Positions 24,905-37,084 are shown, counted from the first letter of the stretch. The stretch is 64,000 bases of DNA from Chrysoperla carnea (GCF_905475395.1 NC_058338.1:37268935-37332934); one strand, 5' to 3'. The notes: generated by a model not told the origin, from the letters alone. A program made the numbers and translations.

Positions 24905-27900
24905 TTATATTGATTTCATTTGAGCCATTAATTCTTCTAAACTTAAATCAGTTTTTGGAATGTCAGTATCCGTTGACGGTGAGGAATCAACAGGTAAAGT
25001 ATAAGCTGCACGTACTCCTTCTGAATATGTACTTTTATCTTCTTCTGTTGGTTGTGTTTCATCAACCAAACTAATTCCTGCAATAAAAAAGTTTATTATA
25101 AAATACAAAAGGAACAAAAATAAAAAATAAATTAATTTTACCCCATTCATTATCCTCGTGTAAATCACCAGTTTCTTCCTCTACAACAGCTTCAACCACT
25201 GGTTTGGGTTTCAAAGCGAATTCTTTTTGACGTTCACGGCAAGATAAATCGTCACAATTTACATTTGGTTTTAGATTCATTGTTGGGAAAAAATCTAACA
25301 ATGCATTATATCCCAAATAATGACTCACGGTACCTAGAAAATAATCAATTATAAATAAATACGAAAAAATTTCCCTTATATAGTAGGTGTGCCTAGGAGA
25401 TCCATTTGGTGAATTTCTCACATGATATATATATTAAATTTCGATGTTATTTTTGAATGTGCTACCATTTTGATGTTTTGTACTAGAATGTATTTTGTAT
25501 TTTCACATGTGGCAAGCAAGAACATTTCAGTTAACGAAAATAACGAAATATTTCATACTTGAACGAATTGGAAATCGAATAATCTCTCATAAAGCAGACG
25601 CTAATTGATCGCCTAGATCATGCGATTAAACGACTGCTGAGTTTTTCTTTTTGAAGTAATTGATGGTAAAAATCGACGCTAATGATTTTCAAACATTAGA
25701 TGATTTGAAACTAAATATATATCAATAATGTCATTGATGCCAATCAATGAAAGTGGAAATGTATCGAAATTTTATTCAAAATTTTAGTAATTAAGATCTC
25801 TTCATATTTTAGTACAAAACACCAAAATGACGACACATTTAAGAATAACTTCGAAAATGGACCACCCCATAGTATTAATATTAAAACAATTACCAAAATT
25901 TAATAAATACTTCAAAGTATTTTGCACTAAAAATCCAGCAACAATACCCATTGTTGTCGGTAAACTTGCAGCACATACACCTTCCCTTTTTAATGTCTTT
26001 TCATCAATATTTTCGGCTACAACTAATGGTGGTGCACACTATAAAATACAAAATTTGTTTTAAAATAAAAACAACAAAATTAAAGAATATTTAATGATTA
26101 CAGCAAAACATGCAGTTTCTCCCGGTATCAAAAATTGTATATGGCCAGATACAGCATTTTCAGAAACACCAGATTCAAACCAAATTTGATTTAATTCATT
26201 ACAAGCACTGTTTATTGTCATACGAGCTTCAAAATTATCTACGCAACTTAAAACTAAATCCACCGGTCCATTTGTCAAGCTACCAGTTCTAAAACAAAAT
26301 GGAAAACATCATAAATATATTTACGTTATGGTGAATGATGATAATATGCTTGAATGCTACTTTATCACATAATACAGAATGCTCTAAAAGTTGATTATAA
26401 CAAAAAACAGAATGAAATGAAAATTCCAAACAACAGAATTAATTGTTTAAATAACAGCATATATTAAACATAGTATCAATATTTAAATTTTTGTAACTAA
26501 AATAATTAATTTACAGATCATGTGCAGCGCTTGTATAATTGTCTACACTAATTATATAAAGAAAGATTTGATTTTCTATTTGTTTGTTTGTTTGTAATGG
26601 GTGAACTTAAAAACTACTGGATCGATTAAAAAAATTATTTCATTAATATAAAGCTACATTATCAGCGAGTAACATGAGCTTTTTTTTATTTAAAAAAATT
26701 CTAGTTCTGCATATAAAAATATAAAACCTATGAAATTGAGAACAAAAGGGGACCTAAATGAAAGTAAGGGATATGAAGACCATAACGCAGTAGTCTTTAT
26801 AATTAAATTACATACATGCATTTTTTTAAATAAGGTTTTAATTTTGAGAGACTGACCTAAAATTGTAGCAAATCTTCGGAATTTATGAATAAATGTTTCA
26901 AAAGTTGTTGATTTTAAAAAAAAAAAGAACATTTTTAGTCTTTGAACAATGGCGTATTTATGGAAATGGACTATTCAAGTGATTTTGTGATCACTTGAAA
27001 AATTTCGATTTTACGATCAATAATCTCTAAATGTTACAAAATTTAGACTAAACTTACAATGTCCCTCATATACATAAGCTAGGTATAAAACGGTAAAATG
27101 ATTTTTCCCAAATGGAGAAGGGAATCTTGGTTTCCGCAAACCCGTGCTAATACATATTAATCACAGGGTCAATGAGCGGAGCTAGCAATTTCTGTTATTA
27201 ACATTATCACGGGAGAACGGTACATAATATAACATTATCAAATATTTAAATTTAAGATTTGTCTTTGGTTGTATTGTCTTTTCTCGGGTGTGTTGTCACA
27301 GATTGATTTGTTCTCGGATGAATCAGTGGCGGATTTAGAGATTTGCCGCCCGTAGGCTATTCAATTTTTGCCGCCTCTAAATTTTGATATCTTAGTTCAC
27401 AATCATATCAATTATCTATCAATAAAATTGCAACTTTATGATTTGTGCTCCATTATCCTCATTACATCAACTTTTCCCGTATGGTTAGTATCATCGAGAA
27501 CTATGGTACCGTGTTAGATCCTTGATTATTTTTACAGCAAAGAATTATCAAAAAACAATATTTTATGCAAAAAATATCTCAAACATGTACCAATTTTAAA
27601 GTAAGTTAAGGTATGTGTTAAAACTATACAATACTTATGTAATAGGAATAAAGCTTACACAAAAAATCTAGATTTGGCGAACGTTGATAAATATTTATTA
27701 TTACACTTACAGTTACAAAACAACACAATAAATATACCCTTTCTTAATTATTTGTTAGTATTATAATTCAAGTCAAATTATAAAAGCATTACAATACTAT
27801 TTTGCGACACTTTGAATTCGCAAAATCATTTATTATATCGTCGTACGAAATCTTGTTTATTGGCTCTGACTCTATGCACAAGAGAGCTAAAGCGTTTAGC

Positions 27901-30438
27901 TTTTCTTGACTTAAAGTCGATCGGAGGTAGTTCTTTACTCTCTTCAAGCAAGAGAAGCTTCTTTCACGAAGTACTATATCCAAGTTTGGATAAATGCTTC
28001 CTAGATTCTGATCTCGCAGGAATAAAGACAGACTTTTTAATGATCCAGAAATTGGTTTTATTGAAATTCTTTCAGATGAAAGGTAGCTTTGAAAGTGTAC
28101 GCATTCCTGAACTAAGTCTGTTTCTAAATCATTAGGATACATTTTTTCTAAAAAACTGGCTTTTTCCGTCAGAACTGATGGTAACAACTCACTTATTTTT
28201 ATTGTCATGTTGCAATCGTTCAAATATCAGTTATTCGATTGATTTAAATTTAAACAAAAAGACTATACTTATTCTGAATCTCTATAAGATATCGAACTAG
28301 TTTTTTATTTAATAAAAATTAGTCAGTAGTTTTTACGCATAAAGAAATAACTTTCTGGAATAGAATTTGACAATTTGCAAACTTGCTGCAGCAATCATGA
28401 TTAGACCATCGATATTGTATCAAGATTGAATTGTGTAAGGAGATCTCATAATTATTAGGTACACGGAGAAAAAATTATAGTAATTATCAGTGAAGAAAAT
28501 ATGTAAAAATAACTAAATTTCGACTATAATATGGAATCGCTATTGCGATATTCTAAAAATTCATGATCATTACATTATAATCAAAAGCGTTTAGCAATTG
28601 TTTATGCAGAAATTTTGAGATATTTATTATTTAGCACTGTATATAGGACTATATTTCGGTTTTTGTTGAATATTTTAATTCCTCTATAATTTTTGAAATT
28701 CGTATTTTGTGTGTGTATTATAATTTTTTCTAAATTTTGTCAAAAAAATTTATGAACTAAATTTGCCGCCCCTTACAATTTGCCGCCCTAGGCTCCAGCC
28801 TACTCAGCCTGCTGGTAAATCCGCCACTGGGATGAATAATAGACGCGACACTTTATTTATCGTTTTAAAGCACTCTTAACATCTGCACTTCTAAACATTC
28901 TTCCTATGATGTAAAAAATAAACTTGGGTTAGGTTATATTGGTTGTCCACGAAGGACACACTTAGGCTATAGAGCCCATTGTGATACCATATATGTGTAT
29001 CACAAACACTTTTCCGCTGATAATTTAATTTATCGGCTCCTCCCATCCATCACAACTATTAATTAAATTAATTTTTGTTGTGACGGCGAGAATCGAACCC
29101 ACTACCCTATGTATACCGTGAACGGAGTTGGTTACGCCATAACTTACTGAGCTACAAGGGTTGACAAAAAAAAAACTTCAATTGTTTAACAAAAACTGAA
29201 ATACGTCAAGGAAGTAAACCAGCGGTCCTTGAAGTGACAAATTTTTTTTTTATTCAAACATTCCGTTATAAACCGTAAGTTTGATTTGTATAAAGTTTTG
29301 GTAGGTTTTACAGATTCATTTTAATCAGCTCTGTTTAACTTTACGTGAATGAAGCCTGTCTTTAAATTTCTTATGTTCATAATTTTGAGTAGTGTAATAT
29401 ATTATGTGTTATGTAACATTCAATCATTTTTTCACGTTTGTTATTTTTTTTTTTTAAATTCTTACTGTAAAATTTTAATAAAGTTGTCATAATTTTCAAC
29501 AGAAGTGATGTTATAATTGTATGTTTCAATTTCAACATCTGGATTTATGTTTTGTAATGTACCTTTGGCCGCTTCAACTTTACTTTGCCCCGATTGATGT
29601 GGTTGGAAAAACAATCGATTCATATTAGCCAATTCAACCTAAATTAGAAAATTATCAATTATTTTATTTTTATTTGTGTTATTAATTTCGAAGATGTAAT
29701 TTTTAAACAATATTTTCTTAATGGCTTATGTTATATTCGAAATTTTTCAAAAAGAATTTGTTACAATCGCTGCAGAAGTTTAGAGACGACTTATTTCGCT
29801 CAAGGGAAGATTATTTACAATATATCTAAATGAAATACATTGTAACACTTATCAAACAAACTAGTTGAACAAAGGTTTGTGTAAACCAGATTCTTGGCTC
29901 TTTTGACTTGAAATTTTTTTGAATAGACTAGAATTGCTGTTTAAATGAATTATAACTATACGATATGTGTAGAGCACGGGCCGTACTCGAGGACTCTTTT
30001 TTAGTTTGGAATTTTATACCGTTTTACTAACAACACCGAATATTCGATGTATTTAGAGAATTTTAAAAGTAAAATTTACATACTTTATCATAATCAAACA
30101 AAATTAATTTTCCAATTCCACAACGTGTCAGCATTTCTGCTGTTACACTACCAACTCCTCCGACTCCAACAATAGCAACAGATTTCGATCGAATATCTTC
30201 ATAGTTTTTAACAATTCCCATTCTTTGTAAGGCCATTAATCGACTAGAAAAATTTTATATTGTAAAAAAAGAAGCTTTTTCATCAAATAAATTCAAAATA
30301 CCTGTATGGATTGGAATCCACAACTTCTGCAGACATTGAAGCAATTTTTTGCCGTACATTACGCTGTTCTTTATATTGAGATAATTCATTTTCTAGTTCT
30401 TGAATTCTTTTTTTAAATGTTTCTATATCACCACTCAT
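24905..30438 (-). CDS. UBA5: Ubiquitin-like modifier-activating enzyme 5 (UFM1 E1), complete, 7 exons
   Basis: Coding exons on the minus strand are 30438-30302, 30243-30084, 29638-29466, 26288-26102, 26038-25894, 25333-25142 and 25077-24905. All junctions are GT-AG with matching phases, giving 388 residues. UBA5 adenylates UFM1 with ATP, holds it as a thioester, and passes it to UFC1. Visible features are the nucleotide-binding GVGGVG at residues 72-77, the [12 protein letters not shown] block just after the adenylation core, zinc-binding cysteine pairs (CFAC, CDDLSC), and the catalytic cysteine at 241 in [13 protein letters not shown]. The C-terminal tail has EWGISLV, matching the UFM1/GABARAP-interacting motif of the human enzyme, and the UFC1-binding end [13 protein letters not shown]. 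Intron 3 (about 3.2 kb) contains a hAT element and a SINE. Nothing suggests loss of function. Confidence 0.97.
26575..26690 (+). repeat. Dispersed insect-type repeat fragment in UBA5 intron 3
   Basis: A TTTG run is followed by ACTACTGGATCGATT and then CAGCGAGTAACATGAGCT and a T-run. A similar order (a GATTGACTGACTGACGG stretch, then AGCAAGTAACATGGGCT and a T-run) occurs at 61730-61845. The shared part is short, so family membership is tentative. Confidence 0.45.
27324..28829 (-). mobile_element. hAT-superfamily DNA transposon, internally deleted, 1506 bp
   Basis: The ends are perfect 14-bp inverted repeats, CAGTGGCGGATTTA at 27324-27337 and its complement at 28816-28829. The subterminal regions hold further inverted copies of TTTGCCGCCC. 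The element is flanked by identical 8-bp duplications GGATGAAT (27316-27323 and 28830-28837), the size typical of hAT insertions. It encodes only the C-terminal part of a hAT transposase on the minus strand. It lies in intron 3 of UBA5, with its transposase remnant in the same orientation as the gene. The perfect duplication suggests a fairly recent insertion. Confidence 0.9.
27789..28223 (-). pseudogene. hAT transposase C-terminal remnant (dimerisation domain)
   Basis: The open stretch of 144 codons contains [20 protein letters not shown] and then [11 protein letters not shown] and YDDIINDFA. This is the recognisable C-terminal dimerisation region of hAT transposases, close to those in ZMYM/TTF-type domesticated relatives. 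The N-terminal zinc finger and catalytic core are absent. In addition, the residues normally seen just before ERSFS (a P-V-S-x-A type segment) are missing: VLR runs directly into ERSFS, which points to a small in-frame deletion. The reading frame begins right after a stop codon, so there is no real start. The copy cannot encode an active enzyme. Confidence 0.8.
28926..29161 (-). mobile_element. tRNA-derived SINE, copy 1
   Basis: Read on the minus strand, the head has a Pol III box A-like TAGCTCAGTAAGTTATGGCG (about 29156-29137) and a box B-like GGTTCGATTCTC (29099-29088). The tRNA-like head starts at the 29161 side. A body follows containing CACAATGGGCTCTATAGCC and ending in AACCTAACCC. The copy at 50819-51082 shares the whole layout in the same orientation. 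It sits in UBA5 intron 3, 96 bp from the hAT element. Confidence 0.8.
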
Positions 30439-33130
30439 TATGCAAAAAGTGTATTTTTTTTAAATTACTGATTGATTGCTGATTATAACATATGTTTATC
30501 AGACGTCAAATGATGCATATGGTTTTGACAGTTAATGAACTGACTCAACGCGAAACGTCATCATTTAAAATAAATATCCCTAATTTGTAAATTAACAGTT
30601 GGTAAAAATTATAAAAGTTTTAGCGGGTAATAAAGCAACATGTATTTATATTATTATTATTTCCATGATTTATATATAATATTTCAAGAACATTTTGGAT
30701 AATATTCGAAACTAAATCCTTATCAATTTTAATTTAAAATATTTAGTTAAAGTATTTCGGGTATACCGTATTTCGAAAGAAAGCAAATCAAATTTCTACG
30801 ACGAAAATGAATTGAATGTTTATTTTAAAAGATATCCGCGATTATCCGACCTGGCAGCAAGAGACAACTAATAAAATCAATTGGTTAAAAACACGGATGT
30901 AGTAATTTTATATTTAATATTAATTTTCCTTTATCCTAGGTTAAAAAATAGTTATTTACGAATCAAGTGGCTAAGCGCATTATTAACGTATGCATGCAAA
31001 ATTTAGAATCATTCACTGGAGTCACGATAAAACCAAAATCTTTATTACCAAACCCACCTTTATCAGTTCTACAAAATGCAGAAAAAAAAACCAGAATTTT
31101 AGCCCCCGATGATCTGACCTTCGTCATTTCTTCGTCATAAAAGCTGGAAGCTTATCTCTGCATGTTCCTAATAGAGGTAAGATCGATCCCATCCTACGAG
31201 GTTTGTATAATGATGGCTATGGCAGGTAACAGGCAGCAAAGGTGTATAACATTGAACCTTACCTTCGTCATATGTAACCGATGTTTCCCACAGTATATGA
31301 CCGTTTTGATGGTTCCCACCCTCCTTCAAAATTTCCTTTTTCAGTTATGCATGCTAGAAAGATAGTGTTTTTTCATTCGATACAAAATAAAGTCAAATTA
31401 ACAAAATACCTACAAAAATTTCATTACCTACATCGCTGCATTACCTTTACTACCCGAAAATGTGAAAAACACTTTTAAAAACTACCCTTTCCACTTCTAT
31501 TTATGTTAGAAAGTTTGGGTTTTTACCATTTGACGTGGAACAGATTCAGAATAATAGGATCATTTGCATAACGTAAGCTTTTCTAACGCTACTCTTCAAA
31601 AATGGGAAGAACACTAGCGATTATTAGTTTTGGGAGCTCCCAAAACTACCCCTTCTCTTCTACACATGCAATAAAGATGCAGTTTCTCCATTCGACGCAC
31701 AGAACGACGACTGAAATTAAGAGTTGTAATATTTAGGCACAACCCTTGCGCAGAAATGTATATCCAACTTGTCTTACCTAGACAAGTTAGGTCCAAGCGT
31801 TTTCAAAATACCTTTTATGATATTTATAATTACATGTTAAGCTACAAAATTAAGATTATTAGGATTTTCATTTTAAGTCATCAAACATAGAATTTACATT
31901 TAAAATAATTTATTTCGATATTCTCTTAATAACACAAAGCATTAATATTTAAATACCAAATTTTTTTTCATTATATAAAAAATTAAACCGTAAATGTAAA
32001 TTAAATAATAACTTTAAATTAAAAAAAATATTTACAAATTATTTTAAAAAAATACTTTGGTATGTTATTTGTTTGTTGAATTATTTAATGACAGAATCTT
32101 TAATAAAAAAAATACACATATTCAAAAAGATTTTCTTAATGAAAGTTACATACTTTTGAAGCATTTTGTACATTTTCGTTTTCCGAAAGCTTCATTTTGA
32201 ATAAATGATCTGGAAATTTGTAAGAATAATTTCTGAAAATATGTTTACCAGTATCAGTTGAATTTGAAACGGTAATTATTTCTTGATTTCAATCAAACAT
32301 TTTAATAATTATTTTTATTAACAAAAACTGCATATAAAAAAAATACTGACAACATAAAGGACTAGAAAAATAAATTAACTAAACGGAAATAAATAATTAT
32401 TTTATACTTAAATTACCATTTTAACACATTCTTAATTCTTCAGAAAAATAAATAAAAAATAAAAATAATAAGAATAATAAATAAGAAAAATTAATGATGG
32501 CGGCTTTCTTCAAAATGAATATCAAGCTTCAGAATCCTCGTCAACATACAAGAAATAGAATTTTTTGAAACCATAGTTTAAATAATAATGACCAAATGTT
32601 TGTTAAAAAAAAAATTATTATCATCGATAGGCTTGTTTAATTTTACGATGTATTGATTGTAATTTCCCCATGAATAGACTTATGTCATAACAACGTTTGT
32701 TTCGCAAACTCATTTTTTAAAGCTGGTTTGATTGAAGCGCAATTTGGAAACCCAAATATCGATTCGATACACCATTAAAAAAAAAATCGAGTGTCGCTAA
32801 GTCTCAGCCAACAAAACAGAGACCATTGACAATTTAGATTTCGAATTTCATTGGGTATGATATAAGTTTTACTTGTAAGTGTTCGAAAATTGAATTTCTA
32901 TTATGAACTGTAATCGATTCAGATGCAAGGTACATATGCACAAAATAAAGTTAAATTTTAACGTAAATGGCATTTAATTATTATATTTCTTAATTTTTTT
33001 AATCATTAAAAAATATCCATAATAATTAAACGCGCCATTATTAAGATGGTTAACCATCTTAATTAAGATGGTTGTTAACAAAAAAAAAATGTACCTATCT
33101 GTCATTAATGGGGATGATGACTAAACTCTC
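30439..33130. other. UBA5 upstream region and AT-rich intergenic DNA
   Basis: The UBA5 promoter should lie just above 30438, but no core element can be assigned. The region 31000-31800 is less AT-rich than its surroundings and has short open frames without domains. The region 31800-33000 is extremely AT-rich. A short palindrome AAGATGGTTAACCATCTT lies near 33042-33060. No coding exon was seen. Confidence 0.45.
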
Positions 33131-33283
33131 ACTGCACGGACAGAAAAGTGAAATTGGTTTTTGAAAATCTTTACGTAAAATATGAACGTTTAAAAACTTT
33201 TAATTAAACAAAGAGGAAGATACTTAAATTGTTGAGTATCGCCATTGAGATTAAATATAAAACTCTGTTTTGAAAAAAAGACG
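33131..33283 (+). repeat. Dispersed repeat family R1, copy A
   Basis: It shares ACTGCACGGACA, GGTTTTTGAAAATCTTTA, AAAATATGAACGTT, TTGTTGAGTATCGCCAT and ATATAAAACTCTGTTTTG, in order, with 38802-38968. The two copies are in the same orientation and about 85 percent alike by eye. Copy B has about 14 extra bases containing AGTGACGTCA. Confidence 0.7.
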
Positions 33284-33289
33284 CGAACA

Positions 33290-35890
33290 ACAATCTTTTA
33301 ATGCAATTTGATATCAGTCCTGTATCTTTTTTTGTAAAAAATGTCTGGATTCCTTATACAGAATTCATTAGGCGATATTTACGACAATATATCCACGTAT
33401 TATCTCTAAACACATATTTTCGATAAAGTACTATCTTGGATCCTAAAATTCTCAAAAACAATGTAAAATATCATTAAATTTTCTTCATAATTATTTTACA
33501 ATTACGTACTTATTTGAATTACAATATTAAATCAATTGTTTTTTTTAAACATTCAAAAATTCTTTTAACAATTATTAAAAATAACAAAGTTTTTTTTTCT
33601 TCATTTTTTTCTCTTTTGTACTGTATTTTTTTTTCAAATGTTGGTAATTTTTTTTAATTAACTTTTTAAATAATGGCATCTTTTTTATCTAAAAAATATT
33701 TTTAAGAAAAAAATTTTCTCATTTTCTCATTAAAAATAATATGAGATCATTTCATTTGTTTGGCATTTCTTAATGTTTTTCCATTAACGTTTCTTTTTCT
33801 TCATATAAATTATAAACTTAACGAACTTAGTTTTATACAAAATACGTATGCAATTTTCCTGCATACGATTGGTTATTTTATAATATACAAAAAAATAATA
33901 AGGCACTATGTATATTATTAATTTACTTAATTTAGTGCAAACATTTATTTACACTTTGTTCTAATTTTTGTTTTCATTTTCTTTTTTTCTAGTTTTATTT
34001 TTTTGAGATCAAATTATTACCTCGAGATAGGTGGTTTATAAAAACTAATCACAACGTATTTACTTATTATAAACTATAAAAAAACAGTGTAATATATAAT
34101 ATATATACATTTTTTTTAATAACTTAAATCAGACTCCAAATTCTTAACAAATTAACACCACTTCCAAAAAAGAAATCTTTCTTTAACAAAATGTTACATA
34201 CAGGTTTTTTTCGAGTTTCATTTATTCTTTAATTAAAATTATTTTAGTCAATTCTTTAAGAAAATATATTTTCCTATTCCAGTGCATTTCAAAAGTCGGG
34301 TAATTTAAAATGTTACTTATGCGCAGTGACGGATTAGCCCAGAGAAAAGTAAAAAAAAAAAGGTAAATTTGTATGAGAAGGGCGCTACAAGGAATTGTCC
34401 AGGGTAAAGACAAATTTTTATGAAGAGGGTCGCACACAAGAGGGCGTCATGTTGATTCACGAAGCATAAAAAAAGGCAAATGTGCTCCGGCATGGGTTAA
34501 TTCGACAATGCTCATGCGTATCCAAATAGGAATTCAAAAGTTTTGCAGTTAAATCGTTTATAGAATTTTCAAATTAAATTGACTTAAATAATTTTATTAC
34601 AAAAATTATACTTTTCATTTATACACAAACACACGAAAATTAAATTAAATAGATAATTCGAAATTACTAGATTAATCGTGAATGAGAAATAAAAAAATTT
34701 CAAGCGGTTAATTAATTTGATATAAATTCAAATTAATGAAACTAAAAAGTATTCTGAAAGCTTGTTTCCCCTTGGTAATATTTAACGATTCTCATTTGTA
34801 AATTCATTCATTTCTCATTTAATAAACCAAAATATATAGTTGGGACACTCATTTCTAAGCAGGTTAGTACTAAATATAAAATCACAAATAATTTTATAAT
34901 TTTGAAACTTAAAGTCAACATGTAAATTAGTAGTCAAAATTTTCGTTTTGGATTCATTTCAGAAAGATCCCATTCATGATTAATCCATCAATTTTGAATT
35001 ATCATTATCCGTATATATTAATTAATAATTACATCATACATTTTTTTTTCAAAACTTACGCAAAAAAATGAGAGTCTGATACGAAAGGAAAAAAAACAAA
35101 ATAAAAATTTGCTATATAAACAACAGAAACCAAAAAAAAAAACTAATATCGTAATACATCATATTTTAAAGCTGCTACAAATTTTTGTAACACATCATTT
35201 TGAGTTAAAAATATCTTCCAAGTACATTTGCTGTTACAAATTTTCGGAATAAGTTTAATATTCTCAAGTAATTCTTGTCACATAGATTAGGCTTTCATTT
35301 TTTAAGTTCTTGATATATTACAATACTAGTTACAGAAACCATAACATTCTTACAATTAAAAAAATATTTTCTCTTTAATAATTAACAAAAAAAAAAAACG
35401 ACCACACGAAATTGATTTTGATTAAGAAAACTTTCAAAAATAAATATTTTTATTCGAACACAATGAAAATTGATTATTAAGAAAAAAATTATTTTGTCAT
35501 AAATTAATTACTGAAGATTAATCCATATTTGATATATTTAGTACTATACGAAAAAGAAATTAAACAAAACAGAACTAAAACACTTGAAAAAAAATTAAAA
35601 ATTTATTTTGTTTTAGTCAGTAAGTCAGTAAATTGTGTTAATAGTTAAATCGAAAAAATCTTCCAAAGAATTTACAATTTTTCATTAAAGCTTAAGATGT
35701 CCTAGCTCTTTACAAGAAAACTTAATGCAATCAATTATAATTTTTTGTATTGTTGGTATGGAAACAGTGAAAATAAATTTCTCGCTCAAATCAGAAAAAT
35801 TGTAGTATAAGTTAGTTTTAATATTTATAGTGTCAGTAATTGACAGAAAAAAATAATCAATTTTTTACAGTCTGCCAATGAGAGAGGACT
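33290..35890. other. AT-rich gap downstream of the cyclin exon
   Basis: Long A and T runs dominate, with no domain-bearing ORF. Part of it could be 3' UTR of the minus-strand cyclin-like gene, with many possible AATAAA signals on that strand. A less AT-rich patch lies around 34320-34520. Confidence 0.35.
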
Positions 35891-35896
35891 GTATAA

Positions 35897-36283
35897 AGCC
35901 ACAAGCAACATGTGGCTTTAAAAATGTATAAAATAACACACATAACGAATTAATGCATAGATAACATTTTGTGAAACAAATAAAAAAACGTTTTACAGTC
36001 TGCTATTTATTTGAATAAAAGCTGTTCATGTTCAATAAACTAAAAACTAATTGGCAGACGGTTTTCTAGTGTACTTGTGAACTTTAACATAACAACAAGT
36101 TTGTACACGAGAAAAACGTCTGCCAATACATTCTTAGTTTATTGAACAGTCTTGTTTTTCATTCAAATGAATGGCGGACTGTAAAAAGTTTTTCGTTTTG
36201 TTTTACAAACAAAAGTTAATTTTTAACTATGCATCAATTCGTTATGCATGTCAATTTTTTACATTTTTCTGCTGCTTGTGGCT
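35897..36283. repeat. Long imperfect palindrome, 387 bp, downstream of the cyclin exon
   Basis: The arms, about 35897-36074 and 36103-36283, pair along nearly their full length around a loop of about 28 nt. Matching pieces include AGCCACAAGCA with TGCTTGTGGCT, TTTTACAGTC with GACTGTAAAA, TTCAATAAACTAA with TTAGTTTATTGAA, and GGCAGACG with CGTCTGCC. It lies 440 nt past the stop of the cyclin-like gene, so it may be inside its 3' UTR. Either a foldback/MITE element or a hairpin-RNA source would fit. Confidence 0.75.
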
Positions 36284-36722
36284 GCGAAAAGCCGAAAAAA
36301 GTACAAGAAGTACCATACTCTACGAATTAGTAATTTACTAACCAATTTATTGAAAAAAATTCATCATACCAACTCATGAAAAAAAATAATAGAAATACGG
36401 AAATTAGATTTCTGTTAGAAAGCTAGTTACTCAGAATTTCGTGTTCACAAAAAAATCAAATATTTTTCAGAAGTACTATTTTCCCCAGAATTAACACACA
36501 TTTGAGTATTAAGTAAAGAATATTTTGTGACGTGTCCTAAAAGGTAATAGCTGCATTTTACCGATACGAGCTCTCAGTAAATTATTGGCTGGTTTAAGTA
36601 AGGTTGGCAACATGTTAGCGGTCATGTAAATTTCATGAGTGCACGTATCGCAGCAAAACCCAGCCAAAGTGCTCTATGCTTCTTACTGATATTTGTATAT
36701 AGAATTATTCTATCCTTCCAAT

Positions 36723-37084
36723 CTAAAAATGTATATCCTGTACATCTGTTGGTGTTTCTGGCTGCCGTAAATCGTCATCCTCAATAAATGAATTATCTGG
36801 TGTTTGTGGAAGTTTACCAACTGGTGTTGATGTAACCTGTTGTGTCCGTGTTTGCTGTTGTTGTCCGTGTGTTGATACTGAATTATTATGTGTTGATTCT
36901 GTTTCTTTTGCAACGACTCGTTCAATATGATTTACAATACATTCAGCAGTTATTAAATCAGCTCCAGTCATTTTACATATATCTTCCATTGCTCGATCTG
37001 ATGATGGTATATTTAATCCACGTGCTGCTGCGCATATACAAGCGGATGCAATCAAAGACGGTCTACATAGTATGAAATCGGGTT
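36723..37084 (-). CDS. D-type cyclin-like protein, terminal coding exon (partial gene)
   Basis: The exon starts after the acceptor GATTGTTACAG (exon from 37084) and runs 119 full codons to a TAG at 36723-36725. The first two bases complete a split codon. The translation begins PDFILCRPSLIASACICAAA and continues with a helical segment up to IERVVAKE. This resembles the last helices of the second cyclin fold in D-type cyclins, where a PS(M/L)IA.....AA..GL pattern is usual. A Gln/Thr/Pro-rich tail follows and the end is ETPTDVQDIHF. D-type cyclins activate CDK4/6 in G1. The N-terminal cyclin box and LxCxE region are not in this exon, and I could not find them at higher coordinates in the window. 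Another G1-type cyclin is possible. Confidence 0.65.

Noticed and set aside
25071-25421. Extension of UBA5 exon 6 reading frame into both neighbouring introns
   Set aside because: The conserved protein stops at the GT-AG sites at 25142 and 25333; extra residues are intron read-through.
27812-28135. 107-codon plus-strand frame inside the hAT element
   Set aside because: It is antisense to the recognisable hAT dimerisation domain and has no domain of its own.
31162-31796. Cluster of short open frames in the less AT-rich patch above UBA5
   Set aside because: No domain, overlapping frames on both strands, no conserved start or splice pattern.
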